Source: CAWHQZ01 sp963831645 (GTDB lineage Bacteria > Pseudomonadota > Alphaproteobacteria > Rhizobiales > Aestuariivirgaceae). From it: 64,000 nucleotides of DNA. A program made the position numbers and the translations under genes. This document shows, piece after piece, positions 8,997 to 18,016 of the stretch. The stretch's first letter is position 1. Each line of letters opens with the position of its first letter. The notes under the pieces are model-generated. The model made no database searches. It was given only the letters and a program-made list of their open reading frames with translations, and was not told where the DNA came from. The stretch is from assembly GCA_963831645.1 (NCBI GenBank), contig CAWHQZ010000023.1, positions 310,001 through 374,000 on the forward strand. The letters are read 5' to 3'.

Positions 8997-9791
8997 CTAG
9001 GGATCCGTGGTTCCTTGTCCGCCGAATACCGGCTGCTGCCCCGTATCCGGGCTTTCGACGGTCGCCCCGCCTTCAGGCGCGGTTCCAGGCTGTTGGTCCG
9101 CGGTTCCAGGCTGTTGGTCCGCAGTTCCACCCTGCGTCCCTTCGATCAGCTGGTTGAGATTGCGCTGTTGTCCGGCCTGATACCCGTCCTCTTCCTGCTC
9201 CGCAGCCGGAGCCTCGATCTGCTGGGTTGGTTGTGTGCCCCCTTGCTCGGCGGCGGGATCCGGCTGCTGATTGCTGATGTAGGTCTTGCCCCGCAGCACG
9301 TCGGCGATGTCTGCGGGGAGAAAGGAGAGTATTGCCGTGCCTACCTGCTCCACGACCGGCAGAAGCCGCGCGGTGCGAATCCAGTCTTCGTGTTTTTCCT
9401 TCGGAACCAGCCAGATATAGAAAAGATAGGCAATCACCACCAGCAGCAGGCCGCGCGCTACGCCGTATATGAAGCCCAGAGACCGGTCGAAGGCTCCCGC
9501 AGCGCTGTCCAGGACCCAGTCGGCGATACGGACGCTGATCAACGACATGATGATCAGAACGATGAGGAACACGCCGCCGGCGAGTGCGATCTTGGCGACG
9601 ATTTCCGGCTGCAGATACTGCTGGGCGATACCGAGAAGCTCTGGTGACAGGATCGAGCCCAGTGCGGCCAGCGCCGCAACTCCCCAGGCTACCAGCGACA
9701 GAACCTCTCGCGTGAATCCGCGCATCAGGGCGAGCAGGCCCGAGATGAGCATGATGCCGATCAGGATCAGGTCAAGAAGCTGAAAAGGCAT
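8997..9791 (-). CDS. cvpA: CvpA-family membrane protein with a Gln/Pro/Gly-rich tail
   Basis: The 264-residue product has four membrane segments in its first 150 residues (starting MPFQLLDLILIGIMLISG) with the charged RGFTREVLS motif of CvpA proteins after the first helix. CvpA is needed for colicin V production in E. coli and is usually linked to purF, as here. The C-terminal 90 residues are a low-complexity tail rich in Gln, Pro, Gly, Glu and Thr. This tail includes a perfectly repeated GTADQQP unit encoded by a 21-bp tandem repeat at 9081-9122. The ATG at 9791 is chosen over 9806 because it begins at the first hydrophobic helix. Confidence 0.85.
   Translation of the reverse strand: MPFQLLDLILIGIMLISGLLALMRGFTREVLSLVAWGVAALAALGSILSPELLGIAQQYLQPEIVAKIALAGGVFLIVLIIMSLISVRIADWVLDSAAGAFDRSLGFIYGVARGLLLVVIAYLFYIWLVPKEKHEDWIRTARLLPVVEQVGTAILSFLPADIADVLRGKTYISNQQPDPAAEQGGTQPTQQIEAPAAEQEEDGYQAGQQRNLNQLIEGTQGGTADQQPGTADQQPGTAPEGGATVESPDTGQQPVFGGQGTTDP
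9081..9129. repeat. 21-bp tandem repeat in the cvpA tail
   Basis: Two identical 21-bp units lie at 9081-9101 and 9102-9122, followed by a partial third copy to 9129 with one change. They are in frame and encode GTADQQP repeats in the CvpA tail, so copy number can change without breaking the gene. Confidence 0.85.
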
Positions 9792-10014
9792 GGCGCGGCA
9801 GCCCAACGGTTGTTTTTGTCCGGCCGTTTATAGGTGGCTTTGCCGGGACTGTCTAAAGCAAAGATTCTCCTTGAAGATGGGCGCTGTTTGCAGGCACGCT
9901 GTCTGAAACGTTGCACGAAAACAACGTGATTCGCCGCGCGAACTCAAAAGCGCATCCCGCCAAGATGCGTGCACCTGCGCTTGGGTCGAAGCCGGCCTCT
10001 TGGCGGAAAATGCA

Positions 10015-11373
10015 TCAGGGTGCGGCTACGAGCGCCGCCAGATCGGCGACCGTTTCGAGGGCTTTACTGGTCATGCCTCTGACTGCAAGCTGCTCGTCTC
10101 GGGCGTGGATGGCGTGCGTGAGGCCAAGCCTGGCGGCCTCTTTGAGCCGTGCTTCAGATTGGCTGACTGGTCTGATATTTCCTGAAAGCGCAATTTCGCC
10201 GAAAAATGCCGCCTGCACGGGCAACACCGTGCCGCTGAGCGATGACAGGAGGGCCGCCGCAACGGCGAGATCGGCCGCCGGCTCGCGTACCTTCAGGCCG
10301 CCGGCTACGTTGAGATACACATCCTGACCACCGATGGCGACGCCGGCTCGCGCCTCGAGCACCGCCAGCAGCATGGCCAGCCGGTTGGGATCCAGGCCAA
10401 CGACGGCACGCCGAGGATTGCCCAGTACCGATGGCGAAACCAGCGCCTGCACCTCCATCAGCAGCGGTCGCGTCCCCTCGATTCCAGCGAACACAGCTGA
10501 TCCGGCAGTTGCCGTTTCGCGCGCACCCATGAACAGCCGCGAAGGATTTGCCACCTCCTTGAGGCCGCCATCGGACATCTCAAAAACTCCAATTTCGTCG
10601 GTCGGCCCGAAGCGGTTCTTCACCGCTCGGAGAATGCGAAATTGGTGCCCGCGATCGCCCTCGAAATAAAGAACGGTGTCGACCAGGTGTTCGATCACCT
10701 TTGGTCCGGCGATCTGCCCTTCCTTGGTCACGTGGCCGACCAGGAGAACTGTCGTGCCCTTCTGCTTGGCGAAGCGGACGAGGGCCTCCGAGCCGGCACG
10801 TAGCTGCGAGACGGTTCCGGGGGATGCGTCGATCACCGGCGTCCATAGGGTCTGTATGGAATCGATCACCACCGCTGCCGGCGGCTCAGCATCGCTGATG
10901 GTAGCAAGGATATCGGGAACGTTGGTGAGCGAGGCGAGCAGTACCGGAGCATCGGCAAGCCCCAGCCGTTGGGCGCGCAGGCGGACTTGTGCGATCGCCT
11001 CCTCGCCCGAGAAATAGATCACCCGCTCTCCGCGGCCTGCCAGTGCGGCGAGTGCCTGCAGCAAAAGCGTAGACTTGCCGATACCGGGGTCACCGCCAAT
11101 GAGGACGCCGGAACCGGCAACGAAGCCTCCTCCCGCCACCCGGTCAAGCTCGGAGATTCCGGTGAGCAGCCGCGCCGGCGCGGGTGTTCCTCCCTTTAGA
11201 CCGACCAGTTCTCCCCGCCGGCCTTTGGGCAGCCTCCTTCCACCACCCCCGGAGACCGGCCGTTCGGCCGGCTCCTCGGTGATGCTGTTCCATGCCCCAC
11301 AGCTGTCGCATCTCCCCGACCACTTTGCAGCCGCCATTCCGCAAGACTGGCAGACGAAAACACTTGTCGCCAT
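10015..11373 (-). CDS. radA: RadA, DNA repair/recombination ATPase
   Basis: This 452-residue protein has the three RadA landmarks: a C4 zinc finger (Cys8, Cys11, Cys22, Cys25), a RecA-like ATPase core with Walker A GGDPGIGKST at 93-102, and the RadA-specific KNRFG motif followed by an inactive Lon-protease-like C-terminal domain. RadA drives branch migration in homologous recombination. It starts three bases after the mlaF stop, so it belongs to the alr-mlaE-mlaF operon. About 220 bases without a recognisable gene separate it from cvpA. Confidence 0.95.
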   Translation of the reverse strand: MATSVFVCQSCGMAAAKWSGRCDSCGAWNSITEEPAERPVSGGGGRRLPKGRRGELVGLKGGTPAPARLLTGISELDRVAGGGFVAGSGVLIGGDPGIGKSTLLLQALAALAGRGERVIYFSGEEAIAQVRLRAQRLGLADAPVLLASLTNVPDILATISDAEPPAAVVIDSIQTLWTPVIDASPGTVSQLRAGSEALVRFAKQKGTTVLLVGHVTKEGQIAGPKVIEHLVDTVLYFEGDRGHQFRILRAVKNRFGPTDEIGVFEMSDGGLKEVANPSRLFMGARETATAGSAVFAGIEGTRPLLMEVQALVSPSVLGNPRRAVVGLDPNRLAMLLAVLEARAGVAIGGQDVYLNVAGGLKVREPAADLAVAAALLSSLSGTVLPVQAAFFGEIALSGNIRPVSQSEARLKEAARLGLTHAIHARDEQLAVRGMTSKALETVADLAALVAAP

Positions 11374-11376
11374 GCG

Positions 11377-12153
11377 CTAGGGCTTCAGGACATCCATTTC
11401 AATGGGGCCCTCGGCCCGGCCATGAATGAACTGCTCCACATAGTCGTTGCCGCTGTAGTCGATGTTGTGGGCCGGACCCTGCCAGAGAATGCGGCCCTTG
11501 TGGATCATGGCGATCTCATCGGCGATCTTGCGCGCCGAGGCCATATCGTGGGTGATCGAGATCGTTGTGGCGCCGAGTTTGCGCACGCAATCAACGATCA
11601 GGCTGTTGATTACGTCGGCCATGATGGGATCGAGACCGGTCGTCGGTTCGTCGAAGAAGATGATCTCCGGATCCGCGGCGATGGCGCGAGCCAGCGCTAC
11701 CCGCTTTTGCATGCCGCCCGATAGTTCCGCCGGATAGAGCAGGGCAACCTCGCTTCCAAGTCCTACCTGCGCCAGCTTGCGAATGGCGATCGCGCGCGCC
11801 TCCTTGCGCTCCATACGCTTTCCCTGGATCAGGCCGAAAGCGACGTTCTGCCATACCGTCAGGCTGTCGAAGAGTGCCGAACCCTGGAACAACATGCCGG
11901 CGCGGGCCAGAAACCGATCACGGTCGGCCCCTGTGACTCCGGCCATCTCCTCGCCGCCGATCATGATGGAGCCCCGATCGGGACGCAGCAGACCGAGAAT
12001 GCACTTGATCATCACCGACTTGCCGGTACCCGATCCGCCGATCACGACCAGTGAGCGGCCACGCGGTACCGAGAGGCTGACGCCATCGAGCACGACCTTC
12101 CTGCCGAAGCTCTTACCCACGTTGGTGAGAACGATGTGGCTGGCGCTTGCCAT
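11377..12153 (-). CDS. mlaF: MlaF, ATPase of the phospholipid-transport ABC complex
   Basis: The 258-residue protein is an ABC ATPase with Walker A GGSGTGKS at 39-46, signature LSGGMQKR, and Walker B IIFFDEPTTGLD with the following H-loop THD. The signature and overall sequence match the MlaF/Ttg2A group, which powers lipid movement between inner and outer membranes. mlaE lies directly upstream (three-base gap). No MCE-domain mlaD gene is present here, so the substrate-binding partner must be encoded elsewhere. Confidence 0.9.
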   Translation of the reverse strand: MASASHIVLTNVGKSFGRKVVLDGVSLSVPRGRSLVVIGGSGTGKSVMIKCILGLLRPDRGSIMIGGEEMAGVTGADRDRFLARAGMLFQGSALFDSLTVWQNVAFGLIQGKRMERKEARAIAIRKLAQVGLGSEVALLYPAELSGGMQKRVALARAIAADPEIIFFDEPTTGLDPIMADVINSLIVDCVRKLGATTISITHDMASARKIADEIAMIHKGRILWQGPAHNIDYSGNDYVEQFIHGRAEGPIEMDVLKP

Positions 12154-12156
12154 GTT

Positions 12157-12930
12157 TCAATCCGAAAACAACAGCGAGGTCAGGGCATAGTTGGCGGCCA
12201 GGATGAGAACCGAGGCGCTCACCACTGCATTCGTCGTCGCCCGGCCCACCCCCTGCGCTCCGCCGCGCGAATAGAATCCATGAAAGCATCCCATCAGCGC
12301 GATGATGAACCCGAAGACCGCGGCCTTGATGAGGCCGGACAGGACGTCTCCCGTCTCGAGAAAATCCACGGTATTTTTGACGTAGGCCACGCCGTTGAAG
12401 CCGAGCGCCCGCGTTCCCACAACGTAGCCGCCGAGAATGCCGATCGTGTCGGCAATGGCCACGAGCACCGGCAGGGTGACCAGCGCCGCTGCCAGGCGTG
12501 GCGCTACGAGGTAGCGATAGGGATTGGTGGAGAGTGTTGTCAGCGCGTCGATCTGCTCGGTGACCCGCATGGTGCCCAGTTCGGCCGCTATGGCCGCCGC
12601 GACCCGGCCGGCAACCATGAGGCCTGCCATTACCGGGCCGAGTTCGCGCACGATGCCCAGCGCGACAATCGACGATACCAGGCTTTCGGCGTTGAAGCGC
12701 GATGATCCGATATAGATTTGGAGCGCGAGCACGCCGCCGGTGAAGAAAGCGGTGAGTCCGACAACCGGCAGCGAGAAGTACCCGATGCGCATTACCTGCT
12801 CGAGAAACTGGCGGCCATAGTAAGGCGGCGTGACGCCGGCGACGAGCGCATCGCGCAGGAACAGGCTCGCCTTTCCCACCTCCGCAAACAGAGCCAGCAT
12901 GACGCGGCCTAGACTGGCGAAAAAGTTCAA
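12157..12930 (-). CDS. mlaE: MlaE, permease of the phospholipid-transport ABC complex
   Basis: The 257-residue inner-membrane permease shows the MlaE/YrbE family features: an N-terminal amphipathic segment, the LGTMRVTEQIDALTTLSTNP stretch typical of the family, and five to six membrane helices. It forms the channel of the Mla complex with MlaF. Its ATG overlaps the alr stop by four bases (12927-12930), and mlaF follows after three bases, which points to one tightly coupled operon. Confidence 0.9.
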   Translation of the reverse strand: MNFFASLGRVMLALFAEVGKASLFLRDALVAGVTPPYYGRQFLEQVMRIGYFSLPVVGLTAFFTGGVLALQIYIGSSRFNAESLVSSIVALGIVRELGPVMAGLMVAGRVAAAIAAELGTMRVTEQIDALTTLSTNPYRYLVAPRLAAALVTLPVLVAIADTIGILGGYVVGTRALGFNGVAYVKNTVDFLETGDVLSGLIKAAVFGFIIALMGCFHGFYSRGGAQGVGRATTNAVVSASVLILAANYALTSLLFSD

Positions 12931-14111
12931 GTGCCTTTGTCCCGAAGCGATTCGAGGCTGGAATATAGACGAGGGCAGCGCCTTCCCAAACGCGTGAGTA
13001 CCTCGAAGCTGTTGGTGCCCGCCTTGAGCGCGATCTCATCCACCGTCACGTGAGCGCCGATGAGTTCGGCAACGGCGCCGCGCCCGGCCGCCCCCTCCGG
13101 CAGGTCCGTGACATCCACCGTGATCATGTCCATGGATACGCGACCGACGAGTGGTGCGAAGAATTCACCGATCCGCACCCGCGCTGGCGTCTGCCCCGGA
13201 GCCGAGGCCAGCGAGCGCGGATAGCCGTCGCCGTAGCCGGCGCCCAGAACGGCAATGCGGCTGGGCCTGGTCGCGACCCAGCTGCCACCGTATCCCACAG
13301 ACTCACCGGTGGCGATGTCGCGCAACTGCAGAACCCGCGCAAGAAAGTGTACAACCGGCGTACATGGATTGGGTCGGCCCGGGACGGGATTTCCGCCATA
13401 GAGAGCGATGCCTGACCGCACCAGGTCGTAGCGAAAGGCTTCACCAAGAAAGTTGCCGGCGGAATTGGCGAGGCTCGCGGGGACCTCTGGAAGCAGCGCG
13501 CGCAGGGCGTCGAAACGGCGGCGCTGGCGATCATTGAACTCGTGCTCCGGCTCTTCGCCGCGCGCCAGATGACTGACGACCAGGGACAATTCGAGATGCT
13601 GAAACGGCGACTCTCCTGCAACAATTTCTCTCAGTTGTGCCTCCGTAAAGGCCAGGCGATTCATCCCGGTTTCGATATGGATGGCTCCCGGCAGCCTGCG
13701 GCCCCGGCTGCGGCAGTAGGATGTCCATTCCAACAGCTCATCCGGCCCGCTCAGGACCGGCTGTAGCCGATGCGTCTCGTAGAATCTGGCCTCCCCGGCT
13801 AGCAGGCCACCAAGCACATAGACGGTTGCCGTCTCCTTTTCGGGTACGAGCGCTGTTCGCGCGGCCTCGCCCTCGTCGGGAAATGCGACAAAAAAGGTCC
13901 GACAACCGACGGCAAAGAGCGCCTGCGCCGCCTGGGCGAGCCCGATGCCATACGCGTTTGCCTTCAACGAAGCGCCGCAGCGGACTGGGCTGGCCGTGCG
14001 CGCCATCAGCCGGTAGTTGCGCTGAAGTGCCTTGAGATCGATTGCGATAGTCGCACCGGCCCGCGCGGGCAGCGCGGGTTGCTCGAATGAGCCCGCTTCA
14101 TTCATCGCCAA
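12927..14111 (-). CDS. alr: Alr, alanine racemase
   Basis: The enzyme interconverts L- and D-alanine to supply peptidoglycan precursors. The PLP lysine is Lys50 in the motif SLKANAYGIG, and the second catalytic base region is visible as ESVGYGGSW, with SMDMITVDVT downstream. At 394 residues it is slightly longer than average because of a non-conserved N-terminal stretch of about 18 residues. It lies 92 bases downstream of dnaB and is coupled to mlaE by a four-base overlap. Confidence 0.93.
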   Translation of the reverse strand: MAMNEAGSFEQPALPARAGATIAIDLKALQRNYRLMARTASPVRCGASLKANAYGIGLAQAAQALFAVGCRTFFVAFPDEGEAARTALVPEKETATVYVLGGLLAGEARFYETHRLQPVLSGPDELLEWTSYCRSRGRRLPGAIHIETGMNRLAFTEAQLREIVAGESPFQHLELSLVVSHLARGEEPEHEFNDRQRRRFDALRALLPEVPASLANSAGNFLGEAFRYDLVRSGIALYGGNPVPGRPNPCTPVVHFLARVLQLRDIATGESVGYGGSWVATRPSRIAVLGAGYGDGYPRSLASAPGQTPARVRIGEFFAPLVGRVSMDMITVDVTDLPEGAAGRGAVAELIGAHVTVDEIALKAGTNSFEVLTRLGRRCPRLYSSLESLRDKGT

Positions 14112-14203
14112 TTCGGTCCGCCGGATCGCCTGCGCACGGGTCCAGACGCACGCATATGCGCCCCAGAGTCCAGTTCGCGGAGGAGGACGGCACTTTGTCG
14201 TCG

Positions 14204-15712
14204 TCAGCCAAATTGTTCCGGAAGGTGATCTTCGGCCGCCAGGTTCTGGAACTTCGTCAAGGATGCTTCGAACTGCAGGGCGATCGTGCCTGTCGGCCCA
14301 TGCCGCTGCTTGCCGATGATCACTTCAGCGATGCCCTCGGCCTTTTCCATCTGCTGCTGCCAATCAAAGAATTCCTGCGTATTGGGGCGCGGCTCCTTTC
14401 GACCGAGATAATACTCCTCGCGGTAAATGAAGAGCACGACGTCGGCATCCTGCTCGATCGAACCGGACTCGCGCAGATCGGCCAGCTGCGGCCGCTTGTC
14501 GTCGCGGTTTTCGACCTGTCGCGACAGCTGGGAAAGTGCCAGGACGGGAACGTTGAGTTCCTTGGCGAGGGCCTTGAGGCTCGTGGTTATCTCCGAAACT
14601 TCCTGGACCCGGCCCTCGGCTGCCCTGCGCGCTGATCCGGCGAGCAGCTGCAGATAGTCGATGACGACAAGGCCGAGGCCGCGCTGTCGTTTCAGGCGTC
14701 GGGCCCGGGCCGCGACCTGACCAACGGTCAAACCTCCGGTCGCGTCGATGTAGAGAGGTAGCGACTGCAGCTCTCGGCTCACTTCGACGATTCGGCCAAA
14801 CTCCTGCTCGGTGATCTTGCCGCGTCGGATCTTCTCGGAGGCTATGGCAGCCTGCTCGGAAATGATTCGGGTGGCGAGCTGTTCTGCCGACATCTCGAGA
14901 GAAAAGAAGGCCACAACACCGCCATCGAGCACGCTGACGTTACCGTCGGCCTTATGCTCGGCACGGTAGGTCTTCGCTACATGGTAGGCGATGTTTGTGG
15001 CCAGGGCAGTCTTGCCCATGGCCGGCCGGCCGGCGAGCACAATCAGGTCCGACTTCTGCAGGCCGCCCATTTTTGCATCGATGTCCCGCAGTCCGCAGGA
15101 AATACCGGAGAGTCCTCCGTCCCGCTGATATGCCGCGGCGGCCATATCCACGGCTTCTGTGAGCACCTGCGCGAATGGCCGGAAGCCTTGGCCGTATTTC
15201 CCCGTTTCGGCAATGTCGTACAGGCTCTGCTCTGCCTGCTCGATCAATTCGCGGCTGGTCAGATCCACCGGCGTATCGAAGGAATCGTTTACGATGTCGG
15301 TGCCGATGTCGATGAGCCGCCGGCGCATGGCAAGCTCGTAGATTGTGCGGCCGTATTCGGCGGAGTTGATGATGGTAGTCGCCGCGGCGGCCAGGCGGGC
15401 AAGATAAGCCGGGCCGCCAATCTCGCTCAGCGTCTCGTCGTGCTCGAAAAAGGTCTTTAGCGTTACCGGACTTGCCAGCTTGCCGGCCCGGATCAGTGTC
15501 GAGGCGGCATCGAAGATGCGCGCGTGTATGCCTTCGTAGAAATGCTCTGCGGCGAGAAAGCCGCTGACCCGGTCGCAAGCCTCGTTGTTGACCAGGATGG
15601 CGCCCAGCAGTGCCTGTTCCGCCTCGAGATTGTGCGGCGCCAACCGATGAGAATCGGCGCCCTGCGTGGGTTGAACAGCTGTCAGCTGGGGGCGTGGAAT
15701 GGCGGAGCTCAT
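14204..15712 (-). CDS. dnaB: DnaB, replicative DNA helicase
   Basis: The protein has an N-terminal DnaG-interaction domain at about 25-130, a linker, and a RecA-like helicase domain with Walker A GRPAMGKT at 228-235 and the FFSLEMSAEQLATR motif. It unwinds DNA at the replication fork as a hexamer. The ATG at 15712 gives 502 residues and a normal N terminus; the open frame extends upstream to 15862, but that extension has no DnaB similarity. A DnaA-box-like sequence lies about 65 bases upstream. Confidence 0.95.
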   Translation of the reverse strand: MSSAIPRPQLTAVQPTQGADSHRLAPHNLEAEQALLGAILVNNEACDRVSGFLAAEHFYEGIHARIFDAASTLIRAGKLASPVTLKTFFEHDETLSEIGGPAYLARLAAAATTIINSAEYGRTIYELAMRRRLIDIGTDIVNDSFDTPVDLTSRELIEQAEQSLYDIAETGKYGQGFRPFAQVLTEAVDMAAAAYQRDGGLSGISCGLRDIDAKMGGLQKSDLIVLAGRPAMGKTALATNIAYHVAKTYRAEHKADGNVSVLDGGVVAFFSLEMSAEQLATRIISEQAAIASEKIRRGKITEQEFGRIVEVSRELQSLPLYIDATGGLTVGQVAARARRLKRQRGLGLVVIDYLQLLAGSARRAAEGRVQEVSEITTSLKALAKELNVPVLALSQLSRQVENRDDKRPQLADLRESGSIEQDADVVLFIYREEYYLGRKEPRPNTQEFFDWQQQMEKAEGIAEVIIGKQRHGPTGTIALQFEASLTKFQNLAAEDHLPEQFG

Positions 15713-15776
15713 CGGTCTGCTGTCGTCATAGCGAAGTCGAGAAAGACAAAGAACGCGCAAGTGATGACTGTACACG

Positions 15777-15785
15777 CTATCCACA
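15777..15785. promoter_or_regulatory. DnaA-box-like site upstream of dnaB
   Basis: CTATCCACA matches eight of nine positions of the DnaA box TTATCCACA. It lies 65-73 bases upstream of the dnaB ATG, where bound DnaA could influence dnaB transcription. A single near-match in a GC-rich genome can be chance. Confidence 0.3.
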
Positions 15786-15890
15786 GCACGCTTTTGAGTA
15801 GAGGCCTGCACAACATAGTGCTTGCATTCGCGCCCGTTTCGCGTCAGGGCGAGCACCAGCATTCCGCAAGCAACAAACCAAACGATTGGG

Positions 15891-17153
15891 CTATTCGCCA
15901 GGTACCGACTTGAAACGTGGCCGCCGGCAATCGATTTCGCGCAGCCGCTCTTCCTCTTCCAGCATGTAGTTGCGCGTCAAGGGCAGTGCCCGCTGGTTTT
16001 TAGTGAACTGAATCTGGAAGTTGTTCAAGCCTCCGAAGCGGAAACCTGCTTCGGATGAGGCGAGGTAAAATTCCCACATACGGCAGAAACGGTCGTCGTA
16101 GAGCGCTTTTGCCTGCTCCCGGTGATCGAGGAAGCGGCGCCGCCATTCCTTGAGTGTTTCGGCATAGTGCAGTCGCAATATTTCAATGTCGGTTACATAC
16201 AACCGCGCGCGTTCAATGGCCGGAATGACTTCCGACAGGGCCGGAATATAGCCGCCAGGGAAAATATGCTTGGCTATCCATTGACTCGTGGTGGCCGGCC
16301 CATCGGAACGGTTGATCGAGTGCAGGAGCGCAACCCCGTCCGGCTCCAGCAGCGAGTGGGCCTTGTCAAAGAACTCGGAGAAATGCCTTAAGCCGACATG
16401 CTCGAACATTCCGACCGAGACGATGCGATCGAAGCGCTCTTCGAGGAGTCGGTAGTCGAGCAGCCGGAACTGCAGCCGATCGGCAACTCTGCGTTGGTGC
16501 GCTCTTTCATTCGAAAGCGTGTGTTGTTCTTCCGACAGCGTTACGCCGACTACGTTTGCTGCGCAAACTTCTGCAATATAGAGACCCAGGCCCCCCCATC
16601 CCGAACCGATGTCGAGAACCCGCATGCCGGGCTTGATCATCAGCTTGGCCACGATGTGGCGCTTTTTGGCAAGCTGGGCATCCTCGAGGGACTGCTTGTC
16701 GGTCTCGAAGTAGGCGCATGAGTACTGTCGGTCGCGGTCGAGAAACAGGTCGTAGAGCTTGCCAGAGAGATCGTAGTGATGGGTAATGTTTCGTTTCGCC
16801 GTGGCGATCGGGTTGTATGTCAGGAAACGGCGGCGCAGCATCCAGTATAGGTACCGGGGCAACGCCGAAAACGCGTCACGACCCTCCATGTTCGCAAACA
16901 ACAGCGTCACCAGGTCTGAGATACTCCCCCGTTCCATGATCAGGCGGCGATTCACGTACGCCTCGCCGAAATGGAAATCAGGATTGAGAGCGAGGTTCAA
17001 TTCGGTGCGGCGGCCGATGATTCGCGCAGCTACGGTGCGGCCCCTGCCGTTGCCGTACATGTGGTTCTGCCCCCGCGCGTCGGTAATCGACAGTGAGCCG
17101 TCCCGAACCATTCGGTTCAGCATATGATCGAGCAGCACGAACATTGCCATCAT
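15891..17153 (-). CDS. cfa: Cyclopropane-fatty-acyl-phospholipid synthase
   Basis: The enzyme transfers a methylene group from S-adenosylmethionine to unsaturated acyl chains in membrane phospholipids, usually in stationary phase or under acid stress. The SAM-binding motif LDIGSGWGG is at about 180-188, followed by family motifs VGMFEHVG and FPGGYIP. An N-terminal substrate domain contains NITHHYDLS. The 420-residue length is normal. It is oriented like dnaB but stands apart from neighbours on both sides, so it is probably transcribed alone. Confidence 0.93.
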   Translation of the reverse strand: MMAMFVLLDHMLNRMVRDGSLSITDARGQNHMYGNGRGRTVAARIIGRRTELNLALNPDFHFGEAYVNRRLIMERGSISDLVTLLFANMEGRDAFSALPRYLYWMLRRRFLTYNPIATAKRNITHHYDLSGKLYDLFLDRDRQYSCAYFETDKQSLEDAQLAKKRHIVAKLMIKPGMRVLDIGSGWGGLGLYIAEVCAANVVGVTLSEEQHTLSNERAHQRRVADRLQFRLLDYRLLEERFDRIVSVGMFEHVGLRHFSEFFDKAHSLLEPDGVALLHSINRSDGPATTSQWIAKHIFPGGYIPALSEVIPAIERARLYVTDIEILRLHYAETLKEWRRRFLDHREQAKALYDDRFCRMWEFYLASSEAGFRFGGLNNFQIQFTKNQRALPLTRNYMLEEEERLREIDCRRPRFKSVPGE

Positions 17154-17242
17154 TCCCTGCCGCTCGGCTTCTTCTGGAATGAGCCGATGCGGTTCCGCCG
17201 ATGAACGAATTCAATCACGACTTTCGGGAGCGCGCAACTGGA

Positions 17243-17292
17243 GGAGCATGTTCTGGAAAAGTGTACACACTTTTCCAGCAAGAACATGTTCC
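17243..17292. repeat. Imperfect palindrome (REP-like) between cfa and rplI
   Basis: GGAGCATGTTCTGG-AAAAGTGT is followed by its near inverse ACACTTTTCCAG-CAAGAACATGTTCC, so this 50-base stretch can fold into a long hairpin. The inner arms (CTGGAAAAGTGT / ACACTTTTCCAG) are perfectly complementary. Short palindromes of this style occur in many copies in Hyphomicrobiales genomes. It may also act as a terminator or mRNA stabiliser, although no T-run follows directly. Confidence 0.6.
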
Positions 17293-17389
17293 AAGTATTT
17301 GATCAGGCAAAGTAATTCAATTTTTCCCTGAAAATGCGAAGATGCGGCTGGCCAGCGGACCCTTTCAACGCCTCACAGGGCCGGCAGGG

Positions 17390-17974
17390 TCAACTCCGGC
17401 TTTGTCCGGAATCAAGCTCTTTCGGCGCGGTTTCAGCCTCGAATATCTGTTCGGCCGCCAATCTCGCTTCTTCCCGCGCCGACAGCTGTCCGGCGAGCAC
17501 TTCGCCACGGGCCTGTGCGTCTGCTTCATCTTGCGAACGCGCCACGTTGATTTGCACCTCGGTCACGACCTCGGGATGCAGGGCTATGCGCACCTTGTAG
17601 ATGCCGACCGTCTTGATCGGCTGGTCGAGTTGAACCTGGCGCCGGGCAACGGTCGCGCCGGTAGTTGCGGCCGCCTCGGCGATGTCGCGGGTTGAAACGG
17701 AACCGTAAAGCTGTCCGCTCTCGCCTGCTTGGCGCAATAGGACGAAGCTCTTTCCGTTGAGCGTTACGGCTGCACCGCCTGCATCCTGCCGACGTTCGGC
17801 GTTGCGTGCCTCGAGAGTTGCCCGATCCCGCTCAAACCTCTCCCGGTTGGCCTTGCTCGCCCGCAGCGCCTTGCCCTGCGGCAACAGGAAGTTTCGCGCA
17901 TAACCATCCTTTACTTTCACGACTTCTCCCATCGCACCGAGCTTTTCCACCCGTTCCAAGAGGATGACTTCCAT
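17390..17974 (-). CDS. rplI: Ribosomal protein L9
   Basis: The product starts MEVILLERVEKLGAMGEVV and carries the L9 signature GYARNFLLPQGKA, followed by the long connecting helix and the C-terminal rRNA-binding domain. From the ATG at 17974 it has 194 residues; an upstream ATG at 17995 would add seven residues that are not family-like. A Glu/Ala-rich tail of about 45 residues follows the C-terminal domain, as in other alphaproteobacterial L9 proteins. It is the last gene of the rpsF-rpsR-DUF2232-rplI cluster. Confidence 0.95.
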   Translation of the reverse strand: MEVILLERVEKLGAMGEVVKVKDGYARNFLLPQGKALRASKANRERFERDRATLEARNAERRQDAGGAAVTLNGKSFVLLRQAGESGQLYGSVSTRDIAEAAATTGATVARRQVQLDQPIKTVGIYKVRIALHPEVVTEVQINVARSQDEADAQARGEVLAGQLSAREEARLAAEQIFEAETAPKELDSGQSRS

Positions 17975-18016
17975 GCCGATTTCTCCTTCCATCAAGCGTC
18001 AGTATTGCAGTCCAAA

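Noticed and set aside
8577..9647. A 356-codon open frame on the plus strand over cvpA and purF
   Set aside because: It lies antisense to two clearly recognised genes and has no recognisable motif; it follows from GC-rich codon use.
12113..13039. A 308-codon open frame on the minus strand through mlaE
   Set aside because: It is a shifted-frame shadow of mlaE and alr with arginine-rich, non-protein-like composition.
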